From positions 1-64,000 of the forward strand of contig CAWFZK010000008.1 of assembly GCA_963820315.1 (NCBI GenBank): a DNA stretch of 64,000 nt, read 5' to 3'. The stretch is from JACVRW01 sp963820315 (GTDB lineage Bacteria > Actinomycetota > Thermoleophilia > Solirubrobacterales > Thermoleophilaceae). Made by a program: the position numbers and the translations under genes. This document shows positions 37,717 through 46,795 of this stretch, one piece after another (position 1 is the stretch's first letter; every line of letters starts with the position of its first letter). The notes beneath the pieces are model-generated. The model did not search any database. It saw only the letters and a program-made list of their open reading frames with translations, and was not told the DNA's origin.

Positions 37717-38984
37717 GCGCGGCCGCGAGCTCCGCGAAGACCTCGACGTAGCGGTCCACGGCCGCCTCGTCGTGGGCGACGGTGACGCTCCACTCCTGCT
37801 CGCCGGGGGTCACGAACAGGCCGCGGTTGAGCGACCACAGCCAGATGAGCTCGCCGAGCTCGGCGTCGTGGCCCACGGAGCCCTTCGAGCCGAGCGCAAC
37901 CGCCTCGGCCGGCAGGCCGTGCTCGTCGATCACCGCCTGGCAGCCGGCGCGCATGCGCTCGCCGAGCGCCTCGAGACGCTCGTATGCGGGCGGAGTGAGC
38001 ACCTCCTCGAGGCTCGCGCGGGCCGCCGCCATCGAGAGCGGGTTGCCGTTGAAGGTGCCGACCTGGTGGACGCGCCCGGTCGCGACGTAGTCCGCCAGAT
38101 CGGCGGTCATCCCGATTGCTCCCGAGGGCAGGCCGCCGCCGAGCGCCTTGGCGAGCGCCACCATGTCCGGCCTCACGCCGAAGCGCTCGGTGGCACCGCC
38201 CGCCGCGATCGTCAGGCCGGTCTTGACCTCGTCGAAGATCAGGAGCGCCCCGTGCGCGCGAGTGGTCTCGCGGACGGCCTCGAGGTAGCCGGGCGCGGGC
38301 GCGACCACCCTGCCCCTCATCATCACCGGCTCGACGATCACGCAGGCGAGGGCTCGGTCGCCGGCGGCGAGCTCGTCGATGCGGCGCTCGAGAGCCGCCG
38401 CGTCGTTGAACTCCACGAGGTGCGTCTGCTCGACGGTGGACTGCGGGATCCCCTCTCCCCAGGGCAGCGCGCGTGGTCGTGCGCACGCTCACCATCACCG
38501 GGTCGTGGTGGCCGTGGTAGGCGCCGAAGACCTTCGCGATGTCCTCGCGGCCTGTGTACGCGCGGGCGATGCGGATCGCGTCCATGGTCGACTCGGTCCC
38601 CGAGTTGGTGAAGCGCCAGCTCGGCAGGCCGAAGCGGCGCGCGAGCTCCTCGGACACCGCCACCACCTCCTCCGTCGGCGCCCCGAAGTGAGTGCCGAGG
38701 GCGAGACGGCGCTCGACGGCTGCTCCGATGGCGGGGTGCGCGTGGCCCTGCACCATCGCGCTGAAGCCGTTGTGGAAGTCGATGTACTCGTTGCCGTCGG
38801 CATCCCACACCCGCGCGCCCTCGCCGCGGGTCACGTAGACGGGCCAGGGCTCACGGCGCTGGAACGAGGAAGCGACCCCGCCCGGGAGCGTTCGCTGCGC
38901 GCGCCGGAACAGCGCTTCCGAGCCGGGGGTTCGCTCGCGGAACACGCGCCGCTCCCGCTCGAGGAGCTCGCGCAGGTCGGTCAC
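37682..38984 (-). CDS. class III aminotransferase (glutamate-1-semialdehyde aminomutase-like), frameshift near 38470
   Basis: About 434 residues. The N-terminal part in one frame has RTLPGGVASSFQRREPWPVY, EYIDFHNGFSAMVQGHAHPA and FTNSGTESTMDAIRIARAYT. The rest continues in another frame with LIFDEVKTGLTIAAGG and the PLP lysine in DMVALAKALGGGLPSGAIG. PWGEGIPQSTVEQTHLVEFN bridges the break when one base near 38464-38475 is corrected. It transfers an amino group to or from an omega-amino acid or amine. GTG 38984 lies 4 bases after the upstream secreted-protein stop. Confidence 0.87.
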
Positions 38985-38988
38985 GCGC

Positions 38989-41212
38989 TCAGCAGGCTGC
39001 GCGGGCGACCGGGCGCGTGCGAGCCGCGGACGCCGACACGCACACCGCGCCGCGCACCCGGACAAGCGCCCCGGCCACGTTGTTGCGGGCGCGCCGCTCC
39101 GGCGTCGAGGAGCCGACGACGGCGACGTTGGTCACGAGCCGGCCGGCCGACGGGGTCAGCCGGGTCTCGAAGGTGAAGGTCCTGCTCGCGCCCGCAGCCA
39201 GGTCACCCACGCTGCACACCACGGCCTTGCGCTGGAAGACGACGTGACGCCCACAGTCGCTCGCGGCGCGGCCGCGGACAGAGGCGAACGCCTGGCCAAG
39301 CTCAGGGGCCTCGCCCAGCACGACGTCCTCGGCCCCCACCGGACCGCGGTTCTCGATCGTCACCGTGTAGGTCACGCGCTCGCCGACGGCGGCCACGGGC
39401 CGATCCGCCTGCTTGCTGATGACGATGTCCGGGTCCGGCACGTTCGGGGCGGGGTTTGGGCCCGGGGGACCCGGATCGGGCGGGTCGGGCGGGTCGGGAG
39501 GGTCGGGCGGGTCCGGCTTGAAGACGTTGACGAAGCCGCAGCGCTTGACCGGGTTCCGCACGGTCAGCCTGACGATCGCGCGACCCTCGATCGCCGGAAG
39601 GACCCTGCCGTCGCATACGACGAGCCCCAGCTGCCAGTCGCCGTCGTCGGCCGCCGGGGCGATCTCCTGGATCACGTAGGTGCCCAGCTCGATGTGCGCC
39701 GTGGAATCGCCGCGGGCACGCGCGGGCCGCAGCGCTCGCTTGGTGGTGGCCGACTGGTTGTAGACCGTGGCCTGGTCGCGCAGAGGCGTGATCGCGTAGT
39801 CGAAACTGCCGGCGCCGCCGACCGTGGTCTTGTAGATGGAGAGACCTCCGGCGGGTGTGAAGCGGTTGACGAACAGGCAGGCCGAGCCCTCCTCGTCACG
39901 GATCCTGACGACCGCGCTGTCGGGGGCCTCTCGACCAGCGCTGCCGAGCTGGCGCCCGCCGCACCAGACCCTGAAGACGTCCCAGCTGCCGCGCCTGCTG
40001 TCGGGCAGGTCCTCCACGACGCGATAGAGGCCCGGCGCGAGCTCCAGCGGAGCGGGCTGTGCCAGGACCGGCACGATCCGTCGCCTGGTCTCGGCGCGCG
40101 CCCTCTGCTCCTCTCCGCCCCCGACCGGGAAGACGCGGAAGTCGAAGATGCCGATGCCGCCGAGCGTGATCTTGCCGAGGTAGAACTGTCCGGCCGGTAC
40201 CCGGAACTCGTCCGTGTACGTGCAGGTGACGGTGTCCTCAGCGGCGAGGTAGATAGCCGCTGCGGCCGCCGGTCACCACCTCGGTGCTCGCTCCGGGACT
40301 GTCGCAGACCAGGCTCACGAGATTCCATCCCGGGGGGACCAGCTCCTGGACCGTCCAGGGTGTGCCCGAACCCGTCTCCGCGCGGTAGAAGGTCTGGCTC
40401 GGGGTGTTGCCGTCCTGGACGTTCAGGTCGAAGCGGCCGTCTTCGTTGAAGGTGAGATTCCCGCGGAACTGGAAGTTCTGGTCGGCGCTGGGCGGATCGT
40501 CGACCTCCTTGCGGATGGTGATCGTGCCGCTCGTGGGCGGCGGCGTGACGTAGTAGGCGTAGCAGAAGATGTGCTCGGTGCCGGACGGGTAGCTCATCCA
40601 CTCGACGTTGTCGCCGTTCAGGTTGTCGATCGCGCAGCGCAGCGCGCCGAAGCCGTACTGGTCCGGGTACTGCTGGTTCAGGATCGGGTCCGTCGTGGTC
40701 CCGCCCTGGATCCAGAAGCTGTTATTGCCCCCCGCTCGATCCAGCTGCTCCTGGGTCAGCTCGATCGTGACCGCAGCCTCGATCGTGTCGCCGGTCGGCC
40801 TGCCCTCGTAATCGAGCAGCGGCGTCTGCGGCTGCGTCACGACGTCTGTGCCGTAGGGACCGGTGACGATCGAGAGCGAGCCCCACGGGCCGGTCACAGC
40901 CTGTGTCTTGTAGCCGGTGCCGAGCGTGAAGCGCCAGTTCGGCAGCGGGCTGCAGTTGGGCTGGTTGTCCGCCTCGATCTTTGGATCGATCGGCTTGCCG
41001 GCGGCGTAGGGCGTGTCCTCCCCGAGATCCCTGAGGCTCTCCTGGATGTCGTTGCGCGCCCGGTTGGCGGTGATGTCCGTGTACTCGGGACATTGACGGG
41101 CGACGATCGTGACGAAGTGGTCCGTGCCCTGATTGTCGGGCTGGGCCGACGCACCCGGGGCGGCGGCGAGCACTGCCACCAGCACCGCCAGGGAGAAGGT
41201 CAGCCGCCGCAT
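38989..41212 (-). CDS. secreted DUF11-domain protein with proline/aspartate repeat, frameshift near 40253
   Basis: About 740 residues. A signal peptide (RRLTFSLAVLVAVLAAAPGA, cleavage near ASA) precedes a domain with ITANRARNDIQESLRDLGED. Prealbumin-like segments follow (GTITIRKEVDDPPSADQNFQ, GGLSIYKTTVGGAGSFDYAI), of the kind found in Gram-positive surface proteins. A tandem PDP/PPD linker (39480-39520) leads to one DUF11 domain (IVISKQADRPVAAVGERVTY). The frame changes after GGRSG near 40250-40256. No sortase motif or C-terminal anchor is visible, so it is probably released or cell-wall associated by other means. Confidence 0.8.
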
Positions 41213-41279
41213 CCGGGCGGCATCCTACCCCGCCCTGCAACGGGCAAATCGCCCTGGGCGAGAAACTGCTTCCCGCGCT

Positions 41280-41296
41280 ATACCCCTAGGGGGTAT
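41280..41296. promoter_or_regulatory. CsoR-like copper operator overlapping the DUF4396 promoter
   Basis: ATACCCC-TAG-GGGGTAT is a 7-3-7 inverted repeat. It matches the pattern of CsoR/RicR-type operators, where a C-run and a G-run are framed by TA. It overlaps a TATGCT -10 box (41294-41299), and transcription would start about 5 bases before the ATG at 41311, giving an almost leaderless mRNA. A bound repressor would block RNA polymerase. No csoR gene is in the window. Confidence 0.6.
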
Positions 41297-41310
41297 GCTA
41301 CGCTGACGCC

Positions 41311-41880
41311 ATGGAAGCAGCTCAGCACCATCACCACACGCTCCCGACCAGCGGCCGCGAGCTCGACACGGTCGCCGCGAGCGCGACGCTCCACTGCCTG
41401 ACCGGCTGCGCGATCGGCGAGGTGCTCGGCGTGCTGATCGGCACCGCGCTCGGCTGGTCGAACTTCGCGACGATCGCGCTCGCGATCGGGCTCGCCTTCC
41501 TGTTCGGCTACTCGCTGACGAGCCTGCCGCTGCTGCGGGCCGGGCTCGCGCTGGCCACCGTCATCCCGATCGCCCTGGCCTCGGACACGCTCTCGATCGC
41601 GGTCATGGAGGTCGTCGACAACCTGATCATCCTCCTCGTCCCCGGCGCGATGGACGCGGGCCTCGGCGACGTGCTCTTCTGGGGCAGCCTCGCATTCGCC
41701 CTCTCAGTCGCGGCGCTCTTCGCCTTCCCGGTCAACCGCTGGCTGCTGAAGCGAGGCAAGGGCCACGCCGCCGTCCACGAGACGGGGATCCACGGCGGAC
41801 CGCCGATCCCGCTGGTGGCGGCGGTGTTCGCGGCCGCGGCGCTATTCGGCACCGCGGTGATGATCGCCGAGCTCGTCTAG
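41311..41880 (+). CDS. DUF4396 family membrane protein
   Basis: A 189-residue protein with a histidine run (EAAQHHHHTLPTS) at the N-terminus, a CLTGC motif in the first hydrophobic segment, and about five membrane segments including TIALAIGLAFLFGYSLTSLP and LPLLRAGLALATVIPIALAS. The DUF4396 family has no defined function. The histidine cluster and the CsoR-like operator over its promoter suggest a role in copper handling; this is inference. ATG 41311. Confidence 0.85.
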   Translation: MEAAQHHHHTLPTSGRELDTVAASATLHCLTGCAIGEVLGVLIGTALGWSNFATIALAIGLAFLFGYSLTSLPLLRAGLALATVIPIALASDTLSIAVMEVVDNLIILLVPGAMDAGLGDVLFWGSLAFALSVAALFAFPVNRWLLKRGKGHAAVHETGIHGGPPIPLVAAVFAAAALFGTAVMIAELV

Positions 41881-41891
41881 GCGGCCCGCTG

Positions 41892-41938
41892 TCGATTGAA
41901 GGGTTCGTGGGGCCCGACCCCGCGAACTCTTCAATCGA
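41892..41938. repeat. 21-bp hairpin at the 3' end of the DUF559 gene
   Basis: TCGATTGAAG (41892-41901) pairs with CTTCAATCGA (41929-41938). The pairing continues inward to a 21-bp stem with two G-T wobbles and no mismatch around a 5-base loop. There is no T-tract, so it is not a textbook terminator, although it lies between convergent genes. It is related in sequence and orientation to the hairpin at 42818-42861 at the other end of the same gene. Confidence 0.6.
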
Positions 41939-42817
41939 TGCGCGACGTTCAGCAGCGTCCGCTCGACGTGGGCCTCCTCGAAGCGGACCTGCGCCTGGGT
42001 GAACCGGAGCGGCGTCAGCCCGGCCGCGAGGTGAGCCTGGTCGCGCAGGCGATCGCGCTGCTGTTGCGCCGGGGTCCGGTGATAGCGCAGGCCGTCCGTC
42101 TCGACGACGAGCTTCAGGTCGGGCCAGTAGAAGTCGACTTTGAAGCCGTTGACCCTCACTCCGGTTTCGGGCAGACCGAGGCCCACCCTCAGCGCAATCC
42201 TCAGGACGCGGCGCTCGAGCTCCGAGTCAGTCAGCCGGAACGTCCGCCGGTCCAGAAGCTCGCGCAGCGCGCGGACGCCCGGCTGCGGGCCGAAGCTCTC
42301 GAGCGACTCGCGTAGAGCCTCGGGATCGATCAGGTCGAGCTTGTCGGCCTCGTTGACCGCAGCCTCGAGGGTGCGGCGATGCACACGAGCCGAGAGATCA
42401 ACGAGCGTGCACGCGATGTCCGTGACCGGGATGCGCTCGTCGGCTGGTGAGATGCTCGGCCAGCACCCTGCTGCGCCGGTGTGCCCGGATGCCCGGCCGG
42501 CAACGGACGGATGTGCACCGGAAGCGACACGTGAATGACGCCAGGCGCGTAGGGGATGACGCCCCAGAGCGCAGCGGCGCTCTCGTGGCTCAGCACCGAA
42601 GCGGGACCGCACGCAAGCAGGGCCGCCATCCAGCCTCCGTGCCTGCTCAAGTCCGGTCGGCCGACCGCATAGACACCTCGCCAGCGCCATCGATGGAGCC
42701 GGCCGTCGGCCAGCCGGTGCCTGATCGCCTCGGCGCCGAGGCCGAGGGCGAGCAATTGAGCACGCGAGATCGCCCAGTGCTGCCGCCAGGCGAGTCTCCC
42801 AACCCGCGGCGCCCAGC

Positions 42818-42861
42818 GATTGAAGGCCTCGGGGGTCCATGACCCCTGCAAGCCTTCAATC
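42818..42861. repeat. hairpin at the 5' end of the DUF559 gene
   Basis: GATTGAAGGC (42818-42827) pairs with GCCTTCAATC (42852-42861), and an inner GGGGTC/GACCCC stem closes a 3-base loop. The outer stem and the G/C-run centre resemble the hairpin at 41892-41938 in the same orientation. The pair therefore brackets the gene. Confidence 0.6.
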
Positions 42862-42907
42862 AACGCGGATTCGCCCCCGCGGCCAGAAGCCGCCGGAGCG
42901 GCTCGGT

Positions 42908-43420
42908 CTAGGCGAGCCCCTCCAGCTTGTACTCGCGCAGGAAGCCCTCGAAGAGCCGGCGGTGGCCCTCCTCGTCGCGCAGGATGTCGATCACCATGTC
43001 CTGCGTCACCGGATCCTTGCCCTCGCAGAAGTCGATGATCCGGTTGTAGTGCTCGATCGCCCCGCTCTCGGCCTCGATCACGCCCTTGATCACGTGGACG
43101 ATGTCGGTCTGCTCCTCCGGCGGCTGCAGGTAGCTCTGCTCGGCGTTGAAGTCGAGCGAGCCCGGCACCACGCCATAGAGCTCCTTGATCCGCGTCCCGT
43201 ATTGGCGCGCGTGCCCGAGCTCCTCCTGGATGTCCTCCTCGAGCGACTCGATGATCTCCTGAGCGCGGACGCCGTCCGGATTGATCGAGTTGGCGATGTA
43301 GCTCATCACCGTCTCGATCTCCATCCAATACGCCTTCGTCAGCATCCCGATCAGCTCGTCGCGCTCCGCGCGCATGTCGTCGCTGAGGATGCCGTGGCGG
43401 GGTGTCGTTTCCGTAGCCAT
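42908..43420 (-). CDS. ferritin-like (bacterioferritin-type) protein
   Basis: A 170-residue four-helix protein. The di-iron ligands are visible as EIETVMSYIANSINPD, EEDIQEELGHARQYG (ExxH), EAESGAIEHYN and RDEEGHRRLFEGF (ExxH). It is of ferritin-like/rubrerythrin-fold type, probably storing iron or detoxifying peroxide. The frame is open to 43498, but ATG 43420, preceded by AGGTAGGA, begins the conserved part. It is divergent from the EcsC gene with 71 bases between. Confidence 0.87.
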   Translation of the reverse strand: MATETTPRHGILSDDMRAERDELIGMLTKAYWMEIETVMSYIANSINPDGVRAQEIIESLEEDIQEELGHARQYGTRIKELYGVVPGSLDFNAEQSYLQPPEEQTDIVHVIKGVIEAESGAIEHYNRIIDFCEGKDPVTQDMVIDILRDEEGHRRLFEGFLREYKLEGLA

Positions 43421-43491
43421 GTCGTGTCCTACCTTTCTCCCAATGTCCTGTTCCTTCATTGTGCCCATCACTGCGCTTGGCACGCCTCCCG

Positions 43492-44163
43492 ATGGCAACT
43501 GACACGATCGCTCCGGGCGATGAGCACATCGAGCACATCACCCGTCCGCCGCAGTCGCTCTGGGACCGCATCCTCGCCGAGCCCGACCGCGCGCCCGAGT
43601 ACATCGCGCTGATCGCGGCGGAGCGCTTCGGCCCGCAGGCGGAGGAGTGGGTGCGGATCGCGGGCCCGGGCCACACGCCAGAGCAGCTCGCCCGGGTGGC
43701 CTACCGCAAGCACGTGCGGCTGGCCCGGCTCGAGGGCGGTGCGCTTGGGCTCGGCGGCGTCTTCACGGCCGCGCCCGACATCGTCGCGCTGATCTGGATC
43801 CAGAGCCGGATGATCTTCTACATCGCCGCGGCCTACGGCTACGACCCGCGCCACCCGATGCGGCCGGCGGAGTTCCTCGCAATCCAGGGGCTGTACGAGA
43901 CGCCGGCCGAGGCGCGCGCGGCACTCGACGGCGTGGGCAAGCGGCTCGCGCAGGCGATGGTCGAGAAGGCGATCTCGCATCGCAGCATGGACAGCCTCCA
44001 CCGGCGCCTTCTCAAGTACCTGTTGAAGCGACTGGCGCGTCGCTACGCCGCCCGCTACATACCGCTGATCGGAGCTCCGCTCGGTGCGCTGCAGAACTCC
44101 GGCGCCACGAAGCAGGTGGGCCGGCTCGCGATGGCGTACTACGGCGGCGCCCCGAGTCGCTAG
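43492..44163 (+). CDS. EcsC family protein
   Basis: A 223-residue protein with PPQSLWDRILAEPDRAPEYI, RLARLEGGALGLGGVFTAAP and IVALIWIQSRMIFYIAAAYG, the membrane-interacting core of EcsC-type proteins, and a C-terminal IPLIGAPLGALQNSGATKQV. Function in the family is unclear; Bacillus EcsC is linked to an ABC exporter. ATG 43492. Its stop shares CTAG with the convergent SDR gene. Confidence 0.85.
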   Translation: MATDTIAPGDEHIEHITRPPQSLWDRILAEPDRAPEYIALIAAERFGPQAEEWVRIAGPGHTPEQLARVAYRKHVRLARLEGGALGLGGVFTAAPDIVALIWIQSRMIFYIAAAYGYDPRHPMRPAEFLAIQGLYETPAEARAALDGVGKRLAQAMVEKAISHRSMDSLHRRLLKYLLKRLARRYAARYIPLIGAPLGALQNSGATKQVGRLAMAYYGGAPSR

Positions 44164-44825
44164 ACCGGGATCGCCGCTCCCGTCGTCGGCCGCGAGTCCT
44201 CGGAGACGAGGAAGCGCACGACCTTGGCGATGTCGGCCGGCTGGATCCACTTCGAGTGATCGGCGTCGGGCGTCGCCGCGCGATTCGCCGGCGTGTCGAT
44301 CACGCTCGGCAGGATCGCGTTGCAGCGGATGCCGTCTCCCTTGTACTCGGCGTCGAGCGCGCGGATGAAGGCGAGCACCGCCGTCTTCGCCGTGATGTAG
44401 CCGGCGGCACCGGCGAAGGGCTTCCAGATCGACTGCGCCGACACGCCGACGAAGGCGCCACCGCCGCGCTCGATCATGGGCGGCATGGCCGCGCGCGCGA
44501 GGTTGAAGGCGGGCGTGAGGTTGAGCTGGAGCACGCGCGCGAACTCCTCCGGCTCGGTCTCGTGGACGCGGCCGCCCATCGCGAAGCCGCCGACGAGGTT
44601 CACCACCGCCTCGAGGTCGTCCACCGCCGCGACCGCCTCCATGGCCCCCGCCGGATCGAGCAGGTCGGCGTGGATCAGCGAGGCACGCTCGCCGAACTCC
44701 TCCTCCGCACGACGGCGCTCCTCCTCGACCACCCAGGTGACCGAGCAGCCGTAGCCGGAGGCGATCAGCTCGGCCACCACGGCCTGGCCGAGCGCGCCCG
44801 TCCCGCCCGCCACGAGCACGCCCAT
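44160..44825 (-). CDS. short-chain dehydrogenase/reductase
   Basis: A 221-residue SDR. The cofactor site GVLVAGGTGALGQAVVAELI, NLVGGFAMGG (NAG-like) and the catalytic YxxxK in AAGYITAKTAVLAFIRALDA are present, with a serine in GVSAQSIWK. The C-terminal VRFLVSEDSRPTTGAAIPV is standard. Substrate unknown. ATG 44825 is divergent from the YhaM-like gene by 29 bases. Confidence 0.9.
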   Translation of the reverse strand: MGVLVAGGTGALGQAVVAELIASGYGCSVTWVVEEERRRAEEEFGERASLIHADLLDPAGAMEAVAAVDDLEAVVNLVGGFAMGGRVHETEPEEFARVLQLNLTPAFNLARAAMPPMIERGGGAFVGVSAQSIWKPFAGAAGYITAKTAVLAFIRALDAEYKGDGIRCNAILPSVIDTPANRAATPDADHSKWIQPADIAKVVRFLVSEDSRPTTGAAIPV

Positions 44826-44854
44826 GTCAGGAACCGAGGACGGGGGGCGACTCC

Positions 44855-45905
44855 ATGTCTGTGCAGGCTATCCCGTCCGAGACCCGGTCTACCTTGGCAA
44901 ACCCGATGGAGCAACCCACGCTGATCCCCTCGAAGTGCTTCGTTCGCGACCTCGCGAACGGCCAGGAGGTGAACTCGATCTTCTTGGTGCGCTCCCACTC
45001 GCAGCGTCAGCGCCGCAACGGCGAAACCTTCCTGAAGCTGCAGCTCGGCGACGTCACGGGAAGCGTCGAGGCGGTCGTCTGGGACGAGGTGAACGAGCTC
45101 GCTCCGCTCTGCCCGAGCGGCTCCGTGATCCGCGTGCTGGGCCGCTACACGGTCGACGAGCGCTACGGCGCGACGCTCACGGTCAAGCGCCTGCGCGCGC
45201 TGCGTCGACGGCGAGTACGACCTCGCCGACCTGAACGAAGCGCCGCCGGTGCCGTATGAGCAGATGGCGCGCGACCTCGCCGAGCTCGTCGGCACGGTCC
45301 AGCGCCCGCACCTGCGCGAGCTGCTGCGCCGGCTGCTGCACAGCTCCACCCGCACCGGCGCGATCTATCACGAGGCGCCGGCGGCCAAGTACTACCACCA
45401 GGCCTACCGGCACGGGCTGCTCGAGCACTGCCTTTCGGTCGCCCAGGGCGTGAGCGCCCTGGCCGCGACCTTCCCGGGGATCGACCGCGACGTCGCCGTC
45501 ACCGGAGCGCTGCTGCACGACATCGGCAAGGTCGAGGCGTACGCGTCCACGGGCGGCGCGATCGAGCTCACGGACGAGGGCAAGCTGCTCGGCGAGATCC
45601 CGCTCGGCTACTACACCGTGCGCCGCACGATCGAGGACATCGAGGCCTTCCCGAAGGCCGACGCGGACGCCCTGCTCCACATCATCCTGAGCCACCACGG
45701 GAAGCTCGAGCACGGCAGCCCCGTCGTGCCGTGCACGCGCGAGGCAACGCTCGTGCACTTCATCGACAACCTGGGCGGCAACCTCGGCAGCTTCGACCGG
45801 ATCGAGAAGTCGCTCGCCGACGGCGCGCGCTGGTCCGAGTTCGACCGCGGGATCTCGACGGCCGCCTACTTCGGCGGGCGGGCGAGCGAGCGCGAAGCGG
45901 CGTAG
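44855..45905 (+). CDS. 3'-5' exoribonuclease YhaM-like (OB-fold plus HD domain), frameshift near 45203
   Basis: The N-terminal OB-fold (residues 25-115) reads CFVRDLANGQEVNSIFLVRS, FLKLQLGDVTGSVEAVVWDE and IRVLGRYTVDERYGATLTVK. The remainder in another frame is the HD phosphohydrolase domain with HGLLEHCLSVAQGVSALAAT, ALLHDIGKVEAYA and HIILSHHGKLEHGS. GEYDLADLNEAPPVPYEQ just upstream of the HD part joins them once one base near 45197-45207 is corrected. YhaM trims RNA and single-stranded DNA from the 3' end with Mn2+. ATG 44855 or 44906 could start it. Confidence 0.87.
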
Positions 45906-45948
45906 CCGCGGGGACGGCCGCCCCGCCCTCTCGGACTACGATCCCCGC

Positions 45949-46554
45949 ATGGTCGGCATCGTCCTCGGCGCGGGCGCCTCGAAACGGCTCGGGCGCCCCA
46001 AGCAGACGCTTCCGTTCGGGGACACGACGCTGCTCGGTCACGTCCTCCGGGATGTCGAGAGCTCAGCGCTCGAACGGGTGGTGCTCGTGGTCGGCGGCGC
46101 GGCCGCGGAGGCGCTCTCCGCCCTCACGCCGCGGCGTGCCGAGGTGGCCCGAAACGACGCCTACGGGAGCGGCTGCGCATCGTCGCTGCTCGCCGGGCTC
46201 GATAGCGCGGGCGACGTCGACTCCGTGATGCTGCTGCTCGGCGACATGCCGGGCGTGGGGCCGTCGCTGATCGACGAGGTGGCGAGCGCTTGGAGCGAGC
46301 GACGCCCCTGGGCGGCGGTCACGGACTACCGGGGAGAGCTCGGGCACCCGTTCGTCTTCTCCGCGGCGGCGTTCGAAGACCTGCGTGCGCTGCACGGCGA
46401 CAAGGCGGTCTGGAAGCTCATCGAGCGCCACCCTGAGCGGGTGGAGCGGATCGCCGTCGAGCGCGAGCTGCCGCGCGACGTCGACACCTGGGAGGACTAC
46501 GAGGCGGCGCTCAGCGCGCTGAGCCGTTCCGGCCGGGCGACCGCCGCCGGCTGA
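45949..46554 (+). CDS. MobA-like NTP transferase (molybdenum cofactor cytidylyltransferase, MocA/CoxI-like)
   Basis: A 201-residue nucleotidyltransferase. GIVLGAGASKRLGRPKQTLP is the NTP-binding loop, SVMLLLGDMPGVGPSLIDEV holds the metal-binding aspartate, and GHPFVFSAAAFEDL the substrate region. It probably attaches CMP to molybdopterin, making the MCD cofactor used by xanthine-oxidase-family enzymes such as the adjacent CO dehydrogenase. It is on the opposite strand and overlaps the zinc-ribbon gene by 44 bases at the 3' end. Confidence 0.85.
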   Translation: MVGIVLGAGASKRLGRPKQTLPFGDTTLLGHVLRDVESSALERVVLVVGGAAAEALSALTPRRAEVARNDAYGSGCASSLLAGLDSAGDVDSVMLLLGDMPGVGPSLIDEVASAWSERRPWAAVTDYRGELGHPFVFSAAAFEDLRALHGDKAVWKLIERHPERVERIAVERELPRDVDTWEDYEAALSALSRSGRATAAG

Positions 46555-46795
46555 GCTCGACAGGTACTTCGGCTGACACGTTGATCGTGCGGCAGCGGCC
46601 GCAGCGGATCCGAACCCTCTTGCCCATGTGCTCGGGATCCATCCCCGTCGCGAGCACGTTGCCGCACTCGACGCACAGGTAGTCGTTCGCGCCGTTGCCG
46701 CGGAAGACGGGACGGCCGGCGTCCTCCTGGACGGCGGTACCGCCGTCGTAGGGAACCTCTCCCTCCCTGATCCGTCTCATCGTCTTGCGGGGCAT
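46511..46795 (-). CDS. small zinc-ribbon protein of the cox cluster
   Basis: A 94-residue protein. NDYLCVECGNVLATGMD and VRIRCGRCRTINVSAEVPVE give a two-CxxC zinc ribbon; the flanks are basic. ATG 46795 overlaps the coxG stop by one base, so the two are translated together. No function is assigned; a metal-binding or assembly role in CO dehydrogenase maturation is a guess from context. Confidence 0.75.
   Translation of the reverse strand: MPRKTMRRIREGEVPYDGGTAVQEDAGRPVFRGNGANDYLCVECGNVLATGMDPEHMGKRVRIRCGRCRTINVSAEVPVELSRRRSPGRNGSAR

Larger units (their letters stand above)
41890..42863 (-). pseudogene. AbiEi-type HTH plus DUF559 nuclease-fold protein, two apparent frameshifts
   Basis: Homology spans three frames. 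The N-terminal AbiEi-like winged helix reads WAISRAQLLALGLGAEAIRH and RWRWRGVYAVGRPDLSRHGG. The middle runs RPGIRAHRRSRVLAEHLTS. The C-terminal DUF559 (Vsr-like nuclease) domain has VNGFKVDFYWPDLKLVVETD and a QQQRDRLRDQAHLAAGLTPL tail. The breaks are near 42495 and 42445. TTG 42863 is the likely start, inside the 5' hairpin, and the 3' coding end runs into the second hairpin. Related proteins are solitary in actinobacteria and have no proven role; there is no AbiEii partner here. Confidence 0.75.

Noticed and set aside
39480..39520. GGGTCGGGC-type tandem repeat suggestive of a minisatellite or G-quadruplex
   Set aside because: It is fully explained as the coding sequence of a proline/aspartate linker in the secreted protein. 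A structural role for the DNA is possible but unsupported.
41892..41938. Hairpin taken as a simple bidirectional terminator between DUF4396 and the DUF559 gene
   Set aside because: There is no T-tract on either side, and a related hairpin at the other end of the same gene makes a repeat-element explanation better, although some terminator activity is possible.
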